Assembly: GCA_022711765.1 (NCBI GenBank)
Contig: JAKLEB010000004.1
Span: 1 to 59,988, forward strand
DNA length: 59,988 nucleotides
Source of the DNA: Candidatus Krumholzibacteriota bacterium
GTDB lineage: Bacteria > Krumholzibacteriota > Krumholzibacteriia > LZORAL124-64-63
Direction: 5' to 3'
Shown: positions 37,996-47,697 of the stretch, one piece after another
How positions within the stretch are numbered: position 1 is the stretch's first letter
How the letters are laid out: each line of letters opens with the position of its first letter
Notes under the pieces: generated by a model
The model's input: the letters and a program-made list of their open reading frames with translations, nothing else
Database searches by the model: none
Told to the model about the DNA's origin: nothing
Translations under genes and position numbers: made by a program

Positions 37996-40900
37996 ATGAC
38001 GCGCCGAATGATCGCTCGCCACGCGCGCTGCGCGCGTGGGCTGCCGCTCGCCTGCTGCTGCCTGCTCACGGCGGCCGCGAGCTTCGCCGGCCAGTTCTCG
38101 GGACCGGTCTGGTATGTTGCGATCGACGGCGACGACTCGGCCGGCAACGGCTCCGCCGAGCTCCCGTTCCGGACCATCGCGCGCGCGGTCCTGGCCGCTG
38201 CTCCCTGGGATACGGTGCGGCTCTACGACGGCGTCCACAGCGGTCCGGGCAACCGCACGATCGACCTCGCGCCCAAGCCGCTCCACCTCGCGTCGGTCAG
38301 CGGCGATCCGGCGCTGTGCGCCGTCGACTGCGGCGGCCTCGACGGCTTCTACTTCGAAGAGCCGGCGAACGACCTCGACAACCGCGTGTCGCTGCGCGGC
38401 CTGACCATCACCAACGCGGCGATCGCGTTCACGCTCGGCTCGGAGGAAGCGCTCTACGGCGCCCCGGTGGCGCACCTGCACGTCGTCGACTGCGTGGTGC
38501 GCAAGAGCGTGCGCGGCGTCTTCGCGACCGCGGCCGTCGCCCGCATCGACTCGTCGCGCTTCGTGGCGAACGGGGGCTCTGCGGTCCTGCTCGACGTGAG
38601 CGACGGCACGGTCACGCACTCGGTCTTCCGGGACAACACCATCGGGTTCGAGAGCGCCTTCGCCGCCTCCTCGCGCGATACGCTCATCGGCTGCGAGTTC
38701 GTGGGCAACGAAATCGGCCTCGACCTCGACCTCGACGGGCACGAAGCCGTGCTCATGGATTGCCGGATCGACTCCAGCCTGACCGTCGGCGTGCGCTTCT
38801 ACTCGACCGAATTCGGACGGCTGCGGCTCGAGGGCTGCCAGATCGCGGACAACGCCGGCAACGGGGTCCAGATCGAGGTCTGGCCCGACATCACGGCCGT
38901 CGACTGCGCGATCGCCAGCAACGGAGGCCACGGCGTCGCCTTCACCGAGCCGACCTGCGCCGGGCCGATCGCGTTCACGCGCGTCGATCTCCTCGACAAC
39001 GACGGCTGGGGCTTCGGGCTCGACCTGAGCCAAAGCAGCCGGTCGCTGCGGACGATCCGGCGCGCATCGCAGATGTTCCACGACTGCACGGTCAGCGGCA
39101 ACGGGCTCGGCGGATTGGACTGCCGGCCGGACGCGGGACTCGACCTGCAGGTCGTCGGGTGCCTCGTGGCCGCCAACGGCGGCCCCGGCATCCGCCTGGC
39201 GGAGCCGGCGGGAGGCGCGCTCCTCGGCGTGGACTCGACCACGATCGCGGACAACCTCGGAACCGGCCTCGAGATCGCGGCCGGCGTCCCCGAGCTCGCC
39301 AGCCTCCTGATCGCCTTCAACCTGGGCGCCGCCATCGTCTACACCGAGCCCGACCGCCCGGCGCCGGTGTGCACGGACCTCTTCGGCAACGCCGGCGGCG
39401 ACTGGACGGGCTCGCTTGGCGAGATCCAGGACGTCGACGGCAACCTGTCCGCCGATCCGCTCTTCTGCCGCGAGTCGGAGCCCGCGGGCTTCTACACCCT
39501 GGCCGAGAATTCGCCGTGCCTCGCCACGGACCCGCCCGGGTGCGGGCTGATCGGCGCGCGCGGCGCCGGCTGCGCCGCCGTCTGGACGGACGTGTCCTTC
39601 GCCGACGGCACGCCGCCGCCGATCGCGAGCAGCGACGGCGAGACCGGCGGCGTCGCCCTCGTCGACTACGACGGCGATCGACTGCTCGATATCTACCTGA
39701 GCGGCCTGCTCGGCGGTCCCGAGCGGCTGTTCCGCAATCTCGGCGGGGGCGGCTTCGCGCCCGTCGACGCGCCGTTCCTCGCGGCCGCCGCGCACGGCGC
39801 CGGCCTGGCCTGGGCGCCGGCCGGCGGTGATACGCTGCCCGACGTCCTGCTGATGTCGACCACGGAGCCGTGCCGGCTGATCGACGTGGGCGGCCCCGGC
39901 ACCTTCGCGGACCGCACGCCGCCCGAGCTGCTGGCGCTGCCTGCCGGCGGCACGCGCGGCTGCCTGTGGCTCGACGCCGACCTGGACGGTCTGACCGATC
40001 TCTACGTGACCCGCGTCGACGGCGCGAATCTGCTGCTGCTGGGCGAGGGCGACTACGAATTCCGCGACGCCTCCGATCAGGGGGCGGGTGTCGGCGGCGC
40101 GAACGTCGAGGTCGCGGCGGCCGATTACGACGTCGACGGCGACCAGGATCTCTACGTCGTGCGCGACGGCGAGGCGAACGTCCTGCTGCGCAACGAAGGG
40201 TCCGGCGCGTTCGTGTCCCTCACGGCGTGCAGCCTCGGCGATCCCGGCCACGGCCGCGGCGCCGCCTGGATCGACGTCGACAACGATCTGGACCTCGATC
40301 TCTACGTCGTCAATGACGGGGAGCCCAACGTCCTGTACGAGAACGCCGGCAGCGGTTTCGCGACGGTCGTTTCCGCCGAGCTGCAGGACCCCGGGCCCGG
40401 CCGCAGCGGCGCCTGGGAGGACTTCGACCTCGACGGCGACCTCGATCTGTTCCTCACGAACGCGGGGGCGCCGAACCGGCTCCTGCGCAACGAGGGCGAG
40501 CTCGCCTTCACGGACGTGACTCCGGAGGCGCTCGCCGACTCCGCCCTGACCAGCCACGGAGCCGCCTGGGGCGACATCGACCGGGACGGCGACCCGGACC
40601 TCGTGGTCGGCAACGTGGACGGTCCAGACCGCGTCTGGCGCAACGACCTGGCCGCGGGCCACCACTGGCTGCAGGTCGCCCTGCGCGGCGACCTCGCGAA
40701 CACGGCCGGTCTCGGCGCCCGCATCGAGTGCCACGCCGGCGACCTCGTCCAGCTGCGGGAGGTCGGCGCGAACCGCGGTTTCTGGTCGCAGAACTCGAGC
40801 TGGATCGTCTTCGGCCTGGGCGAGCGGGACGCCGTCGACTCCCTCGTGGTCCACTGGCCGGGCCGCGACCGGCAGGTCCTCGTGTCCGTGCCGGTCGACA

Positions 40901-41241
40901 GCCTGATCTTCGTCGCCGAGGACGTGTCCGGGGTCGCGGTGCCGGAGCAGCTGGTCGCGCGGGGGTTCTCGCTGCGACCCGCCCGGCCGAATCCGTTCAA
41001 CCCGCGGACGATCGTCGGGTTCGACCTGATGCGCGCAAGTCGCGTCGCCTTGCGGATCTACGACGTACGCGGACGGCTGGTGCGCAGCCTGCTCGCGGAC
41101 CAGGCGCTGCCGGCGGGATCGCACACGGCCGTGTGGCAGGGCACCGACGACGGCGACCGTCCCGTGGCCGCCGGAGTCTACCTCTGCCGGCTGCAGGCCG
41201 AGGGGCAGCAGGACATCCAGCGGCTGGCCCTGGTGCGCTGA
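37996..41241 (+). CDS. Large secreted protein: beta-helix, FG-GAP repeats, ASPIC/UnbV and FlgD-like sorting module
   Basis: 1081 residues, ATG 37996 with GGGGGA upstream. Signal peptide to about residue 31 (LPLACCCLLTAAASFAG). Residues 35-490: right-handed beta-helix of the DUF1565/NosD kind (YVAIDGDDSAGNGS, then short N-G-G-x-G-V/I rungs). Residues 545-900: six or so FG-GAP/VCBS calcium-binding repeats (DYDGDRLLDIYL, DLDGLTDLYVT, DVDGDQDLYVV, DFDLDGDLDLFL). Residues 895-970: ASPIC/UnbV domain (LGARIECHAGD, GLGERDAVDSLVVHWPG). Last 80: FlgD-like module with RPNPFNPR and YDVRGRLVRSL. A surface protein of the CRTAC1-like group, probably polysaccharide- or matrix-binding. Single gene. Confidence 0.9.
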   Translation: MTRRMIARHARCARGLPLACCCLLTAAASFAGQFSGPVWYVAIDGDDSAGNGSAELPFRTIARAVLAAAPWDTVRLYDGVHSGPGNRTIDLAPKPLHLASVSGDPALCAVDCGGLDGFYFEEPANDLDNRVSLRGLTITNAAIAFTLGSEEALYGAPVAHLHVVDCVVRKSVRGVFATAAVARIDSSRFVANGGSAVLLDVSDGTVTHSVFRDNTIGFESAFAASSRDTLIGCEFVGNEIGLDLDLDGHEAVLMDCRIDSSLTVGVRFYSTEFGRLRLEGCQIADNAGNGVQIEVWPDITAVDCAIASNGGHGVAFTEPTCAGPIAFTRVDLLDNDGWGFGLDLSQSSRSLRTIRRASQMFHDCTVSGNGLGGLDCRPDAGLDLQVVGCLVAANGGPGIRLAEPAGGALLGVDSTTIADNLGTGLEIAAGVPELASLLIAFNLGAAIVYTEPDRPAPVCTDLFGNAGGDWTGSLGEIQDVDGNLSADPLFCRESEPAGFYTLAENSPCLATDPPGCGLIGARGAGCAAVWTDVSFADGTPPPIASSDGETGGVALVDYDGDRLLDIYLSGLLGGPERLFRNLGGGGFAPVDAPFLAAAAHGAGLAWAPAGGDTLPDVLLMSTTEPCRLIDVGGPGTFADRTPPELLALPAGGTRGCLWLDADLDGLTDLYVTRVDGANLLLLGEGDYEFRDASDQGAGVGGANVEVAAADYDVDGDQDLYVVRDGEANVLLRNEGSGAFVSLTACSLGDPGHGRGAAWIDVDNDLDLDLYVVNDGEPNVLYENAGSGFATVVSAELQDPGPGRSGAWEDFDLDGDLDLFLTNAGAPNRLLRNEGELAFTDVTPEALADSALTSHGAAWGDIDRDGDPDLVVGNVDGPDRVWRNDLAAGHHWLQVALRGDLANTAGLGARIECHAGDLVQLREVGANRGFWSQNSSWIVFGLGERDAVDSLVVHWPGRDRQVLVSVPVDSLIFVAEDVSGVAVPEQLVARGFSLRPARPNPFNPRTIVGFDLMRASRVALRIYDVRGRLVRSLLADQALPAGSHTAVWQGTDDGDRPVAAGVYLCRLQAEGQQDIQRLALVR

Positions 41242-41332
41242 CCGCGGGCGGCGGGGCCGTCCTTGGCAGTCGCGGTCCCGCGGCGTAGATTCTGTCGGTT
41301 GCGGCCGCGATCCCAGGCCAGCGGAGGCGTCC

Positions 41333-43018
41333 TTGTCCCAGCCACGATTCGTCGTCCTCGGCGCCAGCGGCGCCGGGCTCAAGGCTGCGGCCCGCGCCCG
41401 TCGCCTGTTGCCGGCCGCCGACATCACGGTCATCGACGAGCGCGAGCTCATCAGCTTCGGTTCCTGTGGACTCCCGTACTATCTGAGCGGCGAGGTCCAG
41501 CGGCTCGACGCGCTGCGGGAGACCGGCTGGGGCGCGGTGCGGGACGCGGACTTCTTCCGGACTCTCCAGGGGCTGAACGTGCTCACCGGCCTGCGCATCG
41601 TGGCCATCGATCGCGATGCGAAGGCCGTCACGGTCGAGCACGCGAGCGACGGCAGCGAACGGACCATGCTGATGTACGACAAGCTGGTCTACGCGCTGGG
41701 CGCCGCGCCGCGCGTGCCGGCGGGGTGCGAGCTCGGACCCTGCATCATGGCGGCCACCAGCCCCGAGGCCGTTCGCGATCTGCGTTACGACCTCGAGCGC
41801 CGGGCCGTTTCGAGCTGCATCGTGGTCGGCGGCGGGATCGCGGGCCTGGAGTTCACCGCCGCGCTGACCGATCTCTGGGGCTGCGAGGCGACCCTCGTCG
41901 AGGCGACCGATCGCTTGCTGCCGGCCTATCTCGACCCCGACATGAGCCGCCTCGTCGAGTCGGCGCTCGAGCGCCGGGGCGTGCGCGTGCGCACGCGCCT
42001 CGCCGTGACCGCTGCGGAGACCGCGAACGGACTGGCCGTCGTCTCGACGCGCGGCGAGCAGTTCGTGGCCGACCGCGCCGCGCTGGCGACCGGCATCCGC
42101 CGGCGCACCCGGCTGGCCCAGGCCGCGGGACTCGCGGTCGGCGAGCTGGGCGGGCTCATCGTGGACGCCAACCTCCGCACCAGCGATCCCGACATCCTGG
42201 CGGTCGGCGACTGCATCGAGCTCGTCGACCACACGAGCGGCGAGATCTGCTGCCTGGCTCTGGGATCGCTCTCGGCCCGTCAGGGGCGCGTGGCCGGCGA
42301 CGTGCTCGCCGGCCGCGACACCACGTTCCCGGCGGTGGTCGGCAGCGTCGCGGTGCGGATCCTCGACCAGGACGTGGCCGCGACCGGCCTCAGCGAGACC
42401 GCGGCGCTCGCGGCCGGCCTCGATCCGCTCGTGGCCTGGGGCTGCTTCGGCGACCGCACCCAGTTCCACCCCGAACGCCGGCTGATCTACCTCAAGCTGG
42501 TATACGAGGCGGAAACCGACCGGCTCCTCGGGTTGCAGGCGATCGGCCCGGGGGAGGTCGTCAAGCGGGTCGACGTCTTCGCGGCGCTGTTGCGGCAGGA
42601 CGCCGACCTCGCCGACCTGCTCGACACGGAGTTCTGCTACTCGCCGCCGTTCAACGCGCCGAGCGATCCCCTGCAGGACCTCGCCGCGGCCGTCCTCAAC
42701 GCGCGCGAGACCGGGTTGCGGCAGGTGTCGCCCTTCGGCCAGCTCGATGGGCGCCTGGTCGTGGACGTGCGCGGCCGGGCCGAATTCGCCGCCGGCGCGC
42801 CGCCGTCGCTCCCGGGTGCGGTCAACCTGCCGCTCGAGGAGCTTCGCGGCCGCATGGGCGAGCTGCCCGCGGGCCGGCCGCTCCTCCTGGTCTGCGCCAA
42901 GGGCCCGCGCAGCTTCGAGGCCGCGAGGATCCTGCAACATCACGGGTTCCACGACCTGGTGTACCTGGCGGGCGGCGTCGAGATGCGAGCCGGGGATCGG
43001 CGCTCGTTAACCAATTGA
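41333..43018 (+). CDS. CoA-disulfide reductase-like flavoprotein with rhodanese domain
   Basis: 561 residues. The start is TTG 41333, preceded by GGAGG at the right distance; no ATG fits. FAD-binding fold at 6-18 (VVLGASGAGLKAA), single redox cysteine in SFGSCGLPYY (Cys45), NAD(P) site VVGGGIAGLE (about 165), second FAD site LAVGDC (about 287), and a dimerisation domain to about 445. A C-terminal rhodanese domain (about 465-555) has active-site loop LVCAKGPRS. This is the CoADR-RHD architecture, reducing CoA-disulfides, persulfides or polysulfides with NAD(P)H and handling sulfane sulfur. Fits the sulfur/redox theme of dsrC 3.5 kb upstream, though not in one operon. Confidence 0.9.
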   Translation: MSQPRFVVLGASGAGLKAAARARRLLPAADITVIDERELISFGSCGLPYYLSGEVQRLDALRETGWGAVRDADFFRTLQGLNVLTGLRIVAIDRDAKAVTVEHASDGSERTMLMYDKLVYALGAAPRVPAGCELGPCIMAATSPEAVRDLRYDLERRAVSSCIVVGGGIAGLEFTAALTDLWGCEATLVEATDRLLPAYLDPDMSRLVESALERRGVRVRTRLAVTAAETANGLAVVSTRGEQFVADRAALATGIRRRTRLAQAAGLAVGELGGLIVDANLRTSDPDILAVGDCIELVDHTSGEICCLALGSLSARQGRVAGDVLAGRDTTFPAVVGSVAVRILDQDVAATGLSETAALAAGLDPLVAWGCFGDRTQFHPERRLIYLKLVYEAETDRLLGLQAIGPGEVVKRVDVFAALLRQDADLADLLDTEFCYSPPFNAPSDPLQDLAAAVLNARETGLRQVSPFGQLDGRLVVDVRGRAEFAAGAPPSLPGAVNLPLEELRGRMGELPAGRPLLLVCAKGPRSFEAARILQHHGFHDLVYLAGGVEMRAGDRRSLTN

Positions 43019-43107
43019 CAGGTTATTGCGATCTGGTATCATCAGCGCCAGGCAAGGGGGGCGACACCTGAAGTCACGCATCGCCGTGCGGTCTTGAGGG
43101 GGTCGTC

Positions 43108-43506
43108 ATGAATTCGCGTCTCGGCTTGTCGGCCGCCTGCCGCGCCGTCGGTCTCGAGTGTCTGTGCGCGTACAGTCACGGTGAACCGCGGTTCAGAATT
43201 CGCATCGACGAGTTCGAGGGGGCGCCGCGGCTGAACGTCTCGCTGCGCAACGACGACTCGATCACGGTCCACGTGCTCGACCACGACCGTGCCGCCACCG
43301 GCATCCTGATCGCGATCGAGGAGGAGACCGTCCAGCGAGAGCCCGTCCTGAACCTGTGGTTACCGTTCACGGCCCGGCACCGGTACCTGGTGCTGCGCCA
43401 GCGCGGCGAATGGCGCGTCGTCCCGCTTCCCGAGCGCGTGCGGGCCGACACGGTCTCGGCGGCGGCCGCCCAGATCGAGGACTCCTCCTACCGCCGATCA
43501 GCGTGA
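43108..43506 (+). CDS. Hypothetical protein
   Basis: 132 residues from ATG 43108, with a purine-rich GAGGGGGT nine bases upstream. No signal peptide or membrane helix. Predicted beta-rich with several acidic stretches (FRIRIDEFEGAP, IAIEEETVQREP) and a basic C-terminus. No family recognised. Codon use looks like the neighbours (GC-rich third positions), which supports coding. Its 3' end overlaps the convergent mutM gene by 9 bases. Confidence 0.6.
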   Translation: MNSRLGLSAACRAVGLECLCAYSHGEPRFRIRIDEFEGAPRLNVSLRNDDSITVHVLDHDRAATGILIAIEEETVQREPVLNLWLPFTARHRYLVLRQRGEWRVVPLPERVRADTVSAAAAQIEDSSYRRSA

Positions 43507-44340
43507 CCGGAGATCCGTCGCGATCGCGGCGCTGGGCTGGCACCGCGGGCAGAAGTGCGTCGATCGTCCGGCGACCACGATCCGCTCGATCACGGTGCCG
43601 CACCGCCGGCACGGCTCGCCCGCGCGGCCGTACACGCGCAGCCGCCGGCGGAAATTCCCCGGACGGCCGGCGAAGTCGGTGAAATTCAGGATGGTGGTCC
43701 CGCCGCAGCGGATCGCGAGCTCGAGCACGGATCGCGCGTCGCGCAGCACCCGGCGCAGGGTCGCAGCCGGCAGGTCGGCGGGCCGGTCCAGCGGGTGGAC
43801 TCCGGCCTTGAAGAGCGCCTCGTCCGCGTAGATGTTGCCGAGTCCCGCCGCGACCCCCTGGTCCAGGAGCACGGCCTTGAGCGGCGCCCGCCTCTCCGCG
43901 ACGCGCGCGTACCACTGGGGAAAGCGCACGGCGAGCATGTCCGGCCCGACGTGGCCCAGCTCGCGATCCCGCCAGTGGGGTCCCACCACCGTCCAGCGGC
44001 CGAATTTACGGATGTCGCGGTAGTGCACCGGCTGCCCGTCGAAGTCCAGGGTCAGGTGCACGTGCTCGTCCGGCCGGTATCCGTCGAGCACGAAGACCTG
44101 GCCGGTCATGCGCAGGTGCAGCATCACGCGGGTGGGGCCCGGGTCGGTGAAGGTCAGGACGAGGTACTTGCCGTGGCGTTCGACCGCCGCGAGCCGCCGT
44201 CCGACCATGGCCCGGCGCACGGCCGCCGCCGACGGCTCGAGGACGCCGCCGAACCGGACGCGCAGGCCCGTGCACCGGCGATCCTGGAGGCTCCGGCGCA
44301 GCGCGCGCGCCACGCTCTCGACTTCGGGCAGTTCGGGCAA
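43498..44340 (-). CDS. mutM: Formamidopyrimidine-DNA glycosylase (Fpg/MutM)
   Basis: 280 residues. The start must be TTG 44340: it is 5 bases after GGAGG and places Pro2 and Glu3 (PELPEVE) at the mature N-terminus, as the catalytic proline requires. Longer versions beginning further upstream would bury Pro2. Other landmarks: Lys in RHGKYLVLTF, the H2TH region LLDQGVAAGLGNIYADEALF, GGTTILNF, and a C-terminal zinc finger C-x2-C-x16-C-x2-C (CRRC to CPRC). It removes 8-oxoguanine and formamidopyrimidines and nicks the strand. Divergent from the CheY-like gene at 44486. Confidence 0.95.
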   Translation of the reverse strand: MPELPEVESVARALRRSLQDRRCTGLRVRFGGVLEPSAAAVRRAMVGRRLAAVERHGKYLVLTFTDPGPTRVMLHLRMTGQVFVLDGYRPDEHVHLTLDFDGQPVHYRDIRKFGRWTVVGPHWRDRELGHVGPDMLAVRFPQWYARVAERRAPLKAVLLDQGVAAGLGNIYADEALFKAGVHPLDRPADLPAATLRRVLRDARSVLELAIRCGGTTILNFTDFAGRPGNFRRRLRVYGRAGEPCRRCGTVIERIVVAGRSTHFCPRCQPSAAIATDLRSR

Positions 44341-44485
44341 GGCAACCTCCACGCGCGTCGCGGTATTCGCCGATAAAGAAACCCGCCAGGCGGTCGATAA
44401 GGTAGGCGCGATTTGCCACGGCGGCCGGACCGAACGGTCGCCGAGTCACCGGTCCCCGCAACCTTGCCCACGAACGAGGAGCACC

Positions 44486-44887
44486 ATGCGAGTTCTGGTC
44501 GTCGAGGACGATTTCATCAGCCGCCGGTTGCTCTGCCGGTACCTGCAGTCCCATGGCGAATGCGACGTCGCGGTCAACGGGAACGAGGCCGTCGGCGCGT
44601 TCAAGCAGATCCTGCTCGCGCACCAGCGGTACGACCTCGTGTGCCTCGACATCATGATGCCCGGCATGGATGGGCAGGAGACGCTCAAGCGGCTGCGGAA
44701 GCTCGAGGCCGAGTACGGCGTGCCCGAGCCGGAGCGGGCCAAGGTCATCATGACCACCGCCCTGGAGGACCACGACAACGTCATGGCCGCGTTCTCGAAC
44801 GCCTGCGACGGCTACGTCGTCAAGCCGATCGAGAAGAAGAAGTTCCTCGAGACCCTGCAGGAGATCGGGCTGCCGCTCACCGTCTGA
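44486..44887 (+). CDS. CheY-like response regulator
   Basis: 133 residues, ATG 44486 with GAGGAG upstream. Receiver landmarks: VVEDDF acidic pair, phospho-acceptor in CLDIMMPGMDG, MTTALE switch Thr, and VVKPIEKKKF Lys. No output domain. It is followed 33 bases later by a CheR methyltransferase gene, so it most likely belongs to a chemosensory or biofilm-type pathway whose receptors and kinase lie elsewhere. Longer receiver loop (HQRYDLVCLD) is typical of stand-alone regulators in this group. Confidence 0.9.
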   Translation: MRVLVVEDDFISRRLLCRYLQSHGECDVAVNGNEAVGAFKQILLAHQRYDLVCLDIMMPGMDGQETLKRLRKLEAEYGVPEPERAKVIMTTALEDHDNVMAAFSNACDGYVVKPIEKKKFLETLQEIGLPLTV

Positions 44888-44920
44888 TCGGCCGCCGGCG
44901 GAACCGGCGCGAGGTGGACC

Positions 44921-45778
44921 TTGACCCAGCTGCTGCCGCCGCCGTCCGCGGATCGCCTGACGATCGAGGAGAACGAGTTCCGGATCCTGCGCAAGCTCGT
45001 CTACGAGAACTTCGGCATCGACCTCGGCGAGCACAAGCGGTCCCTGGTCGTCGGACGGCTGCAGAAGGTCCTGCGCCAGCGCGGGCTGCCGGATTTCGCC
45101 GCCTACGTCGAGTGGCTGCTCGCCGACCGCACCGGGGCCGGGCTCGAGGAACTGGCCAACCGCATCTCGACCAACCACACCTACTTCTGGCGGGAGAACA
45201 GCCACTTCGACTACTTCGTCACGACCGTGCTGCCCGAACTCGCCGAGCGCCACCGCGATCACGGCACCCGTGTCCGCATCTGGTGCGCGGGCTGCTCGTC
45301 GGGCGAGGAGCCGTACACGCTGGTGATGCTGATGAAGGAGGTCTTCGGGGCCGACTACGCGGCGCTGAGGCCGATGCTGCTCGCGACGGACATCTCGGCG
45401 ACCGCGCTATCGACCGCCATGAACGGGGTCTACGCGGGGGAGAGGCTCCAGCGGATGCCGGAGGTCCTGCGGCGCAAGTACTTCCGGAGGACCGGGCGGC
45501 CCGGACTCTGGCAGGTGGTCGACGAGGTCCGCAGCGAGATCGTCTTCCGGCGCCACAACCTGATGAGCCCGTCGTACCCGTTCCGGAAGCCCTTCGACGG
45601 GATCTTCTGCCGCAACGTGATGATCTACTTCGACAAGCCGACCCGCGAGGCGCTCATCGAGCGCTTCCACAAGCACACCGTCGCCGGGGGCTTCCTCTTC
45701 ATCGGGCACTCGGAGACGCTGGGCCGCGACACGCGGTACTACGACTACATCATGCCGGCCGCCTATCGCCGCAGGTAG
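44921..45778 (+). CDS. cheR: CheR-type protein-glutamate methyltransferase
   Basis: 285 residues. TTG 44921 start with CGAGG ribosome site; no ATG fits the conserved N-terminus. CheR N-terminal all-alpha domain (about 15-70), then SAM-dependent methyltransferase: ISTNHTYFWRE (the T-x-F-F/Y-R-E motif), WCAGCSSGEEPYTL (SAM loop), ATDIS, FRRHNLM, FDGIFCRNVMIYF and FIGHSE. Methylates glutamates on chemoreceptors, adjusting sensitivity. No beta-subdomain pentapeptide-binding insert is obvious. Operon with the CheY-like gene; no cheB or mcp nearby. Confidence 0.92.
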   Translation: MTQLLPPPSADRLTIEENEFRILRKLVYENFGIDLGEHKRSLVVGRLQKVLRQRGLPDFAAYVEWLLADRTGAGLEELANRISTNHTYFWRENSHFDYFVTTVLPELAERHRDHGTRVRIWCAGCSSGEEPYTLVMLMKEVFGADYAALRPMLLATDISATALSTAMNGVYAGERLQRMPEVLRRKYFRRTGRPGLWQVVDEVRSEIVFRRHNLMSPSYPFRKPFDGIFCRNVMIYFDKPTREALIERFHKHTVAGGFLFIGHSETLGRDTRYYDYIMPAAYRRR

Positions 45779-45856
45779 CCTCCCGCCGTTCGCTGATATA
45801 CCTTTCTCTTTCCCGGACCGAGCCTGAGCGTGTTGAACCCCGGGGAAGGACCCTGC

Positions 45857-47695
45857 ATGCGCTGCTGGACCGATGACACCGACGGCGGCACCGCCGCGCG
45901 CGAGCGTCACGAGATCGACGACCGCTACAAGTGGCGGCTCGACCGCATCTTTCCCGACTGGACCGCCTGGGAGAGCGCCTTCGCCGAGGTCGAGTCCGCG
46001 CTGCCCCGTCTCGCGGCCCTTCGTGGTACGCTAGCCGAGGGCGGGCCGCAGCTGCTGTCGGCGATCGAGACCATTCACGGCGTGCAGCGCCGGCTCGAGG
46101 TCGTGTCGATCTACGCGAGCATGCGCAGCGACGAGGACACGCGCGATTCGGCCAACACCGGCCGCCGGGGCCGCGCCGCCAGCCTGGGGACGAGCCTGGC
46201 GGAGGCGGTGAGCTGGTTCGAGCCGGAGCTGCTCGCGCTCGCGGACGAGGTCGTCGATCGCTATCTGCAGGAATGCGAGAGCCTGCGCCCGTACGTGCAT
46301 TACCTCGACGACCTGCGCCGGCTCCGGCGGCACACGCTCGACGCCGAGCGCGAGGCGCTGCTCGCGGCCGCCGGCAACGTCACCCGGGGCGCGAACCGGA
46401 TCTTCTCGGCGCTCACCGACGCGGACCTGCGCTTCCCGACCATCCGGGACGAGCAGGGCCGCGAGGTCGAGCTGACTCACTCGCGGTACAGCAAGTATCT
46501 TCGCTCACGGGACCGCGCGGTCCGCCGCCAGGCGTTCGAGGGCTACCTCGACACCTACGGCAGGTTCGGCAACACGCTCGCCGCGACGATGGACGCCAAC
46601 GTCAAGAACCATGTCTTCCGCGCCGAGTGCCGCCGCTACGACGGCTGCCTCCACTCGGCGTTGTTCCCGAACGCGGTGCCGGTCGACGTCTTCCACAACC
46701 TGATCGCGGAGGTCCGCGCCAACCTCGGCGTGGTCCATCGCTACGCCGCGCTGAAGAAGCGCGCGCTCGCGGTCGACGAGCTGCGCGAGCACGACCTCTA
46801 CGTGCCCCTCTTCGCGGAGGCGGAGCTCAAGTTCGGCTACGAGGAGGCCTGCGATCTGCTGCTCGAGGCGCTGGCGCCGCTCGGGCCCGAGTATCTGGCG
46901 ATCGTCCGCGCGGGCTACCGCGAGGGCTGGATCGACGTGCACGAGAGCCTGGGCAAACGCAGCGGCGCCTACTCCGGCGGGGTCTATGACACGCAGCCCT
47001 ACATCCTGCTCAACTGGTCGGACCAGCTGTCGGACACCTTCACCCTCGCGCACGAGCTGGGCCACAGCGTGCACACGTACCTGGCGACGCACAATCAGCC
47101 CTACGTCTACGGCGACTACCCGATCTTCACGGCGGAGGTGGCGTCGACGTTCAACGAGCTGCTGCTGATCGACCACCTCCTCGCGCGCACCACGGACCGC
47201 GACCGGCGGCTCTACCTCCTGGATCACCACCTGAACCAGATGACCGGCACGGTCGTGCGGCAGACCATGTTCGCGGAGTTCGAGCTGCGCCTGCACGAGC
47301 TGGGCGAGGCGCGCGAGACGCTGACGGCCGAGAGCCTCGGCGAGGTCTTCCACGGACTGCTGGCCGAGTACTGGGGTCCGGCGGCCACGCTCGACCCCGT
47401 CCGCAGCCGGTTGACCTGGAGCCGGATCCCGCATTTCTACTACAACTTCTACGTGTACCAGTACGCGACGGCCTACTCGGCCGCAGCGGCCCTGGAGCGC
47501 GCGGTGCTCGGCGGCGGCGAGCGGGAGCGCGAGCGGTACCTGGACATCCTCCGCTCGGGCAGCAGCCGCTATCCGGTCGAGACGCTGGCGGCCGGCGGAG
47601 TCGACATGCGGACGCGCGAGCCGTTCCGCGACGTGTTCCGGCTGTACGCCCAGCGGATCGACCAGATCGAGCGGCTGCTCGCGGGGAAGGCGTGA
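45857..47695 (+). CDS. pepF: Oligoendopeptidase F (M3 family)
   Basis: 612 residues, the usual PepF length. ATG 45857 follows GGAAGGA. N-terminal helical domain (about 20-200), then the M3 catalytic core with zinc motif FTLAHELGHSVHTY (HELGH, about residues 400) and the downstream Glu in EVASTFNELLL; YQYATAYSAAAAL near the C-terminus is the conserved substrate-pocket helix. Cleaves oligopeptides of about 7-17 residues in the cytoplasm. Followed two bases later by a lipoprotein gene, suggesting one transcript. Confidence 0.93.
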   Translation: MRCWTDDTDGGTAARERHEIDDRYKWRLDRIFPDWTAWESAFAEVESALPRLAALRGTLAEGGPQLLSAIETIHGVQRRLEVVSIYASMRSDEDTRDSANTGRRGRAASLGTSLAEAVSWFEPELLALADEVVDRYLQECESLRPYVHYLDDLRRLRRHTLDAEREALLAAAGNVTRGANRIFSALTDADLRFPTIRDEQGREVELTHSRYSKYLRSRDRAVRRQAFEGYLDTYGRFGNTLAATMDANVKNHVFRAECRRYDGCLHSALFPNAVPVDVFHNLIAEVRANLGVVHRYAALKKRALAVDELREHDLYVPLFAEAELKFGYEEACDLLLEALAPLGPEYLAIVRAGYREGWIDVHESLGKRSGAYSGGVYDTQPYILLNWSDQLSDTFTLAHELGHSVHTYLATHNQPYVYGDYPIFTAEVASTFNELLLIDHLLARTTDRDRRLYLLDHHLNQMTGTVVRQTMFAEFELRLHELGEARETLTAESLGEVFHGLLAEYWGPAATLDPVRSRLTWSRIPHFYYNFYVYQYATAYSAAAALERAVLGGGERERERYLDILRSGSSRYPVETLAAGGVDMRTREPFRDVFRLYAQRIDQIERLLAGKA

Positions 47696-47697
47696 CC

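Noticed and set aside
37297..41451. 1384-codon open frame on the - strand
   Set aside because: Antisense of the beta-helix/UnbV gene, whose domains, signal peptide and codon pattern are clear; long antisense frames are expected at this GC content.
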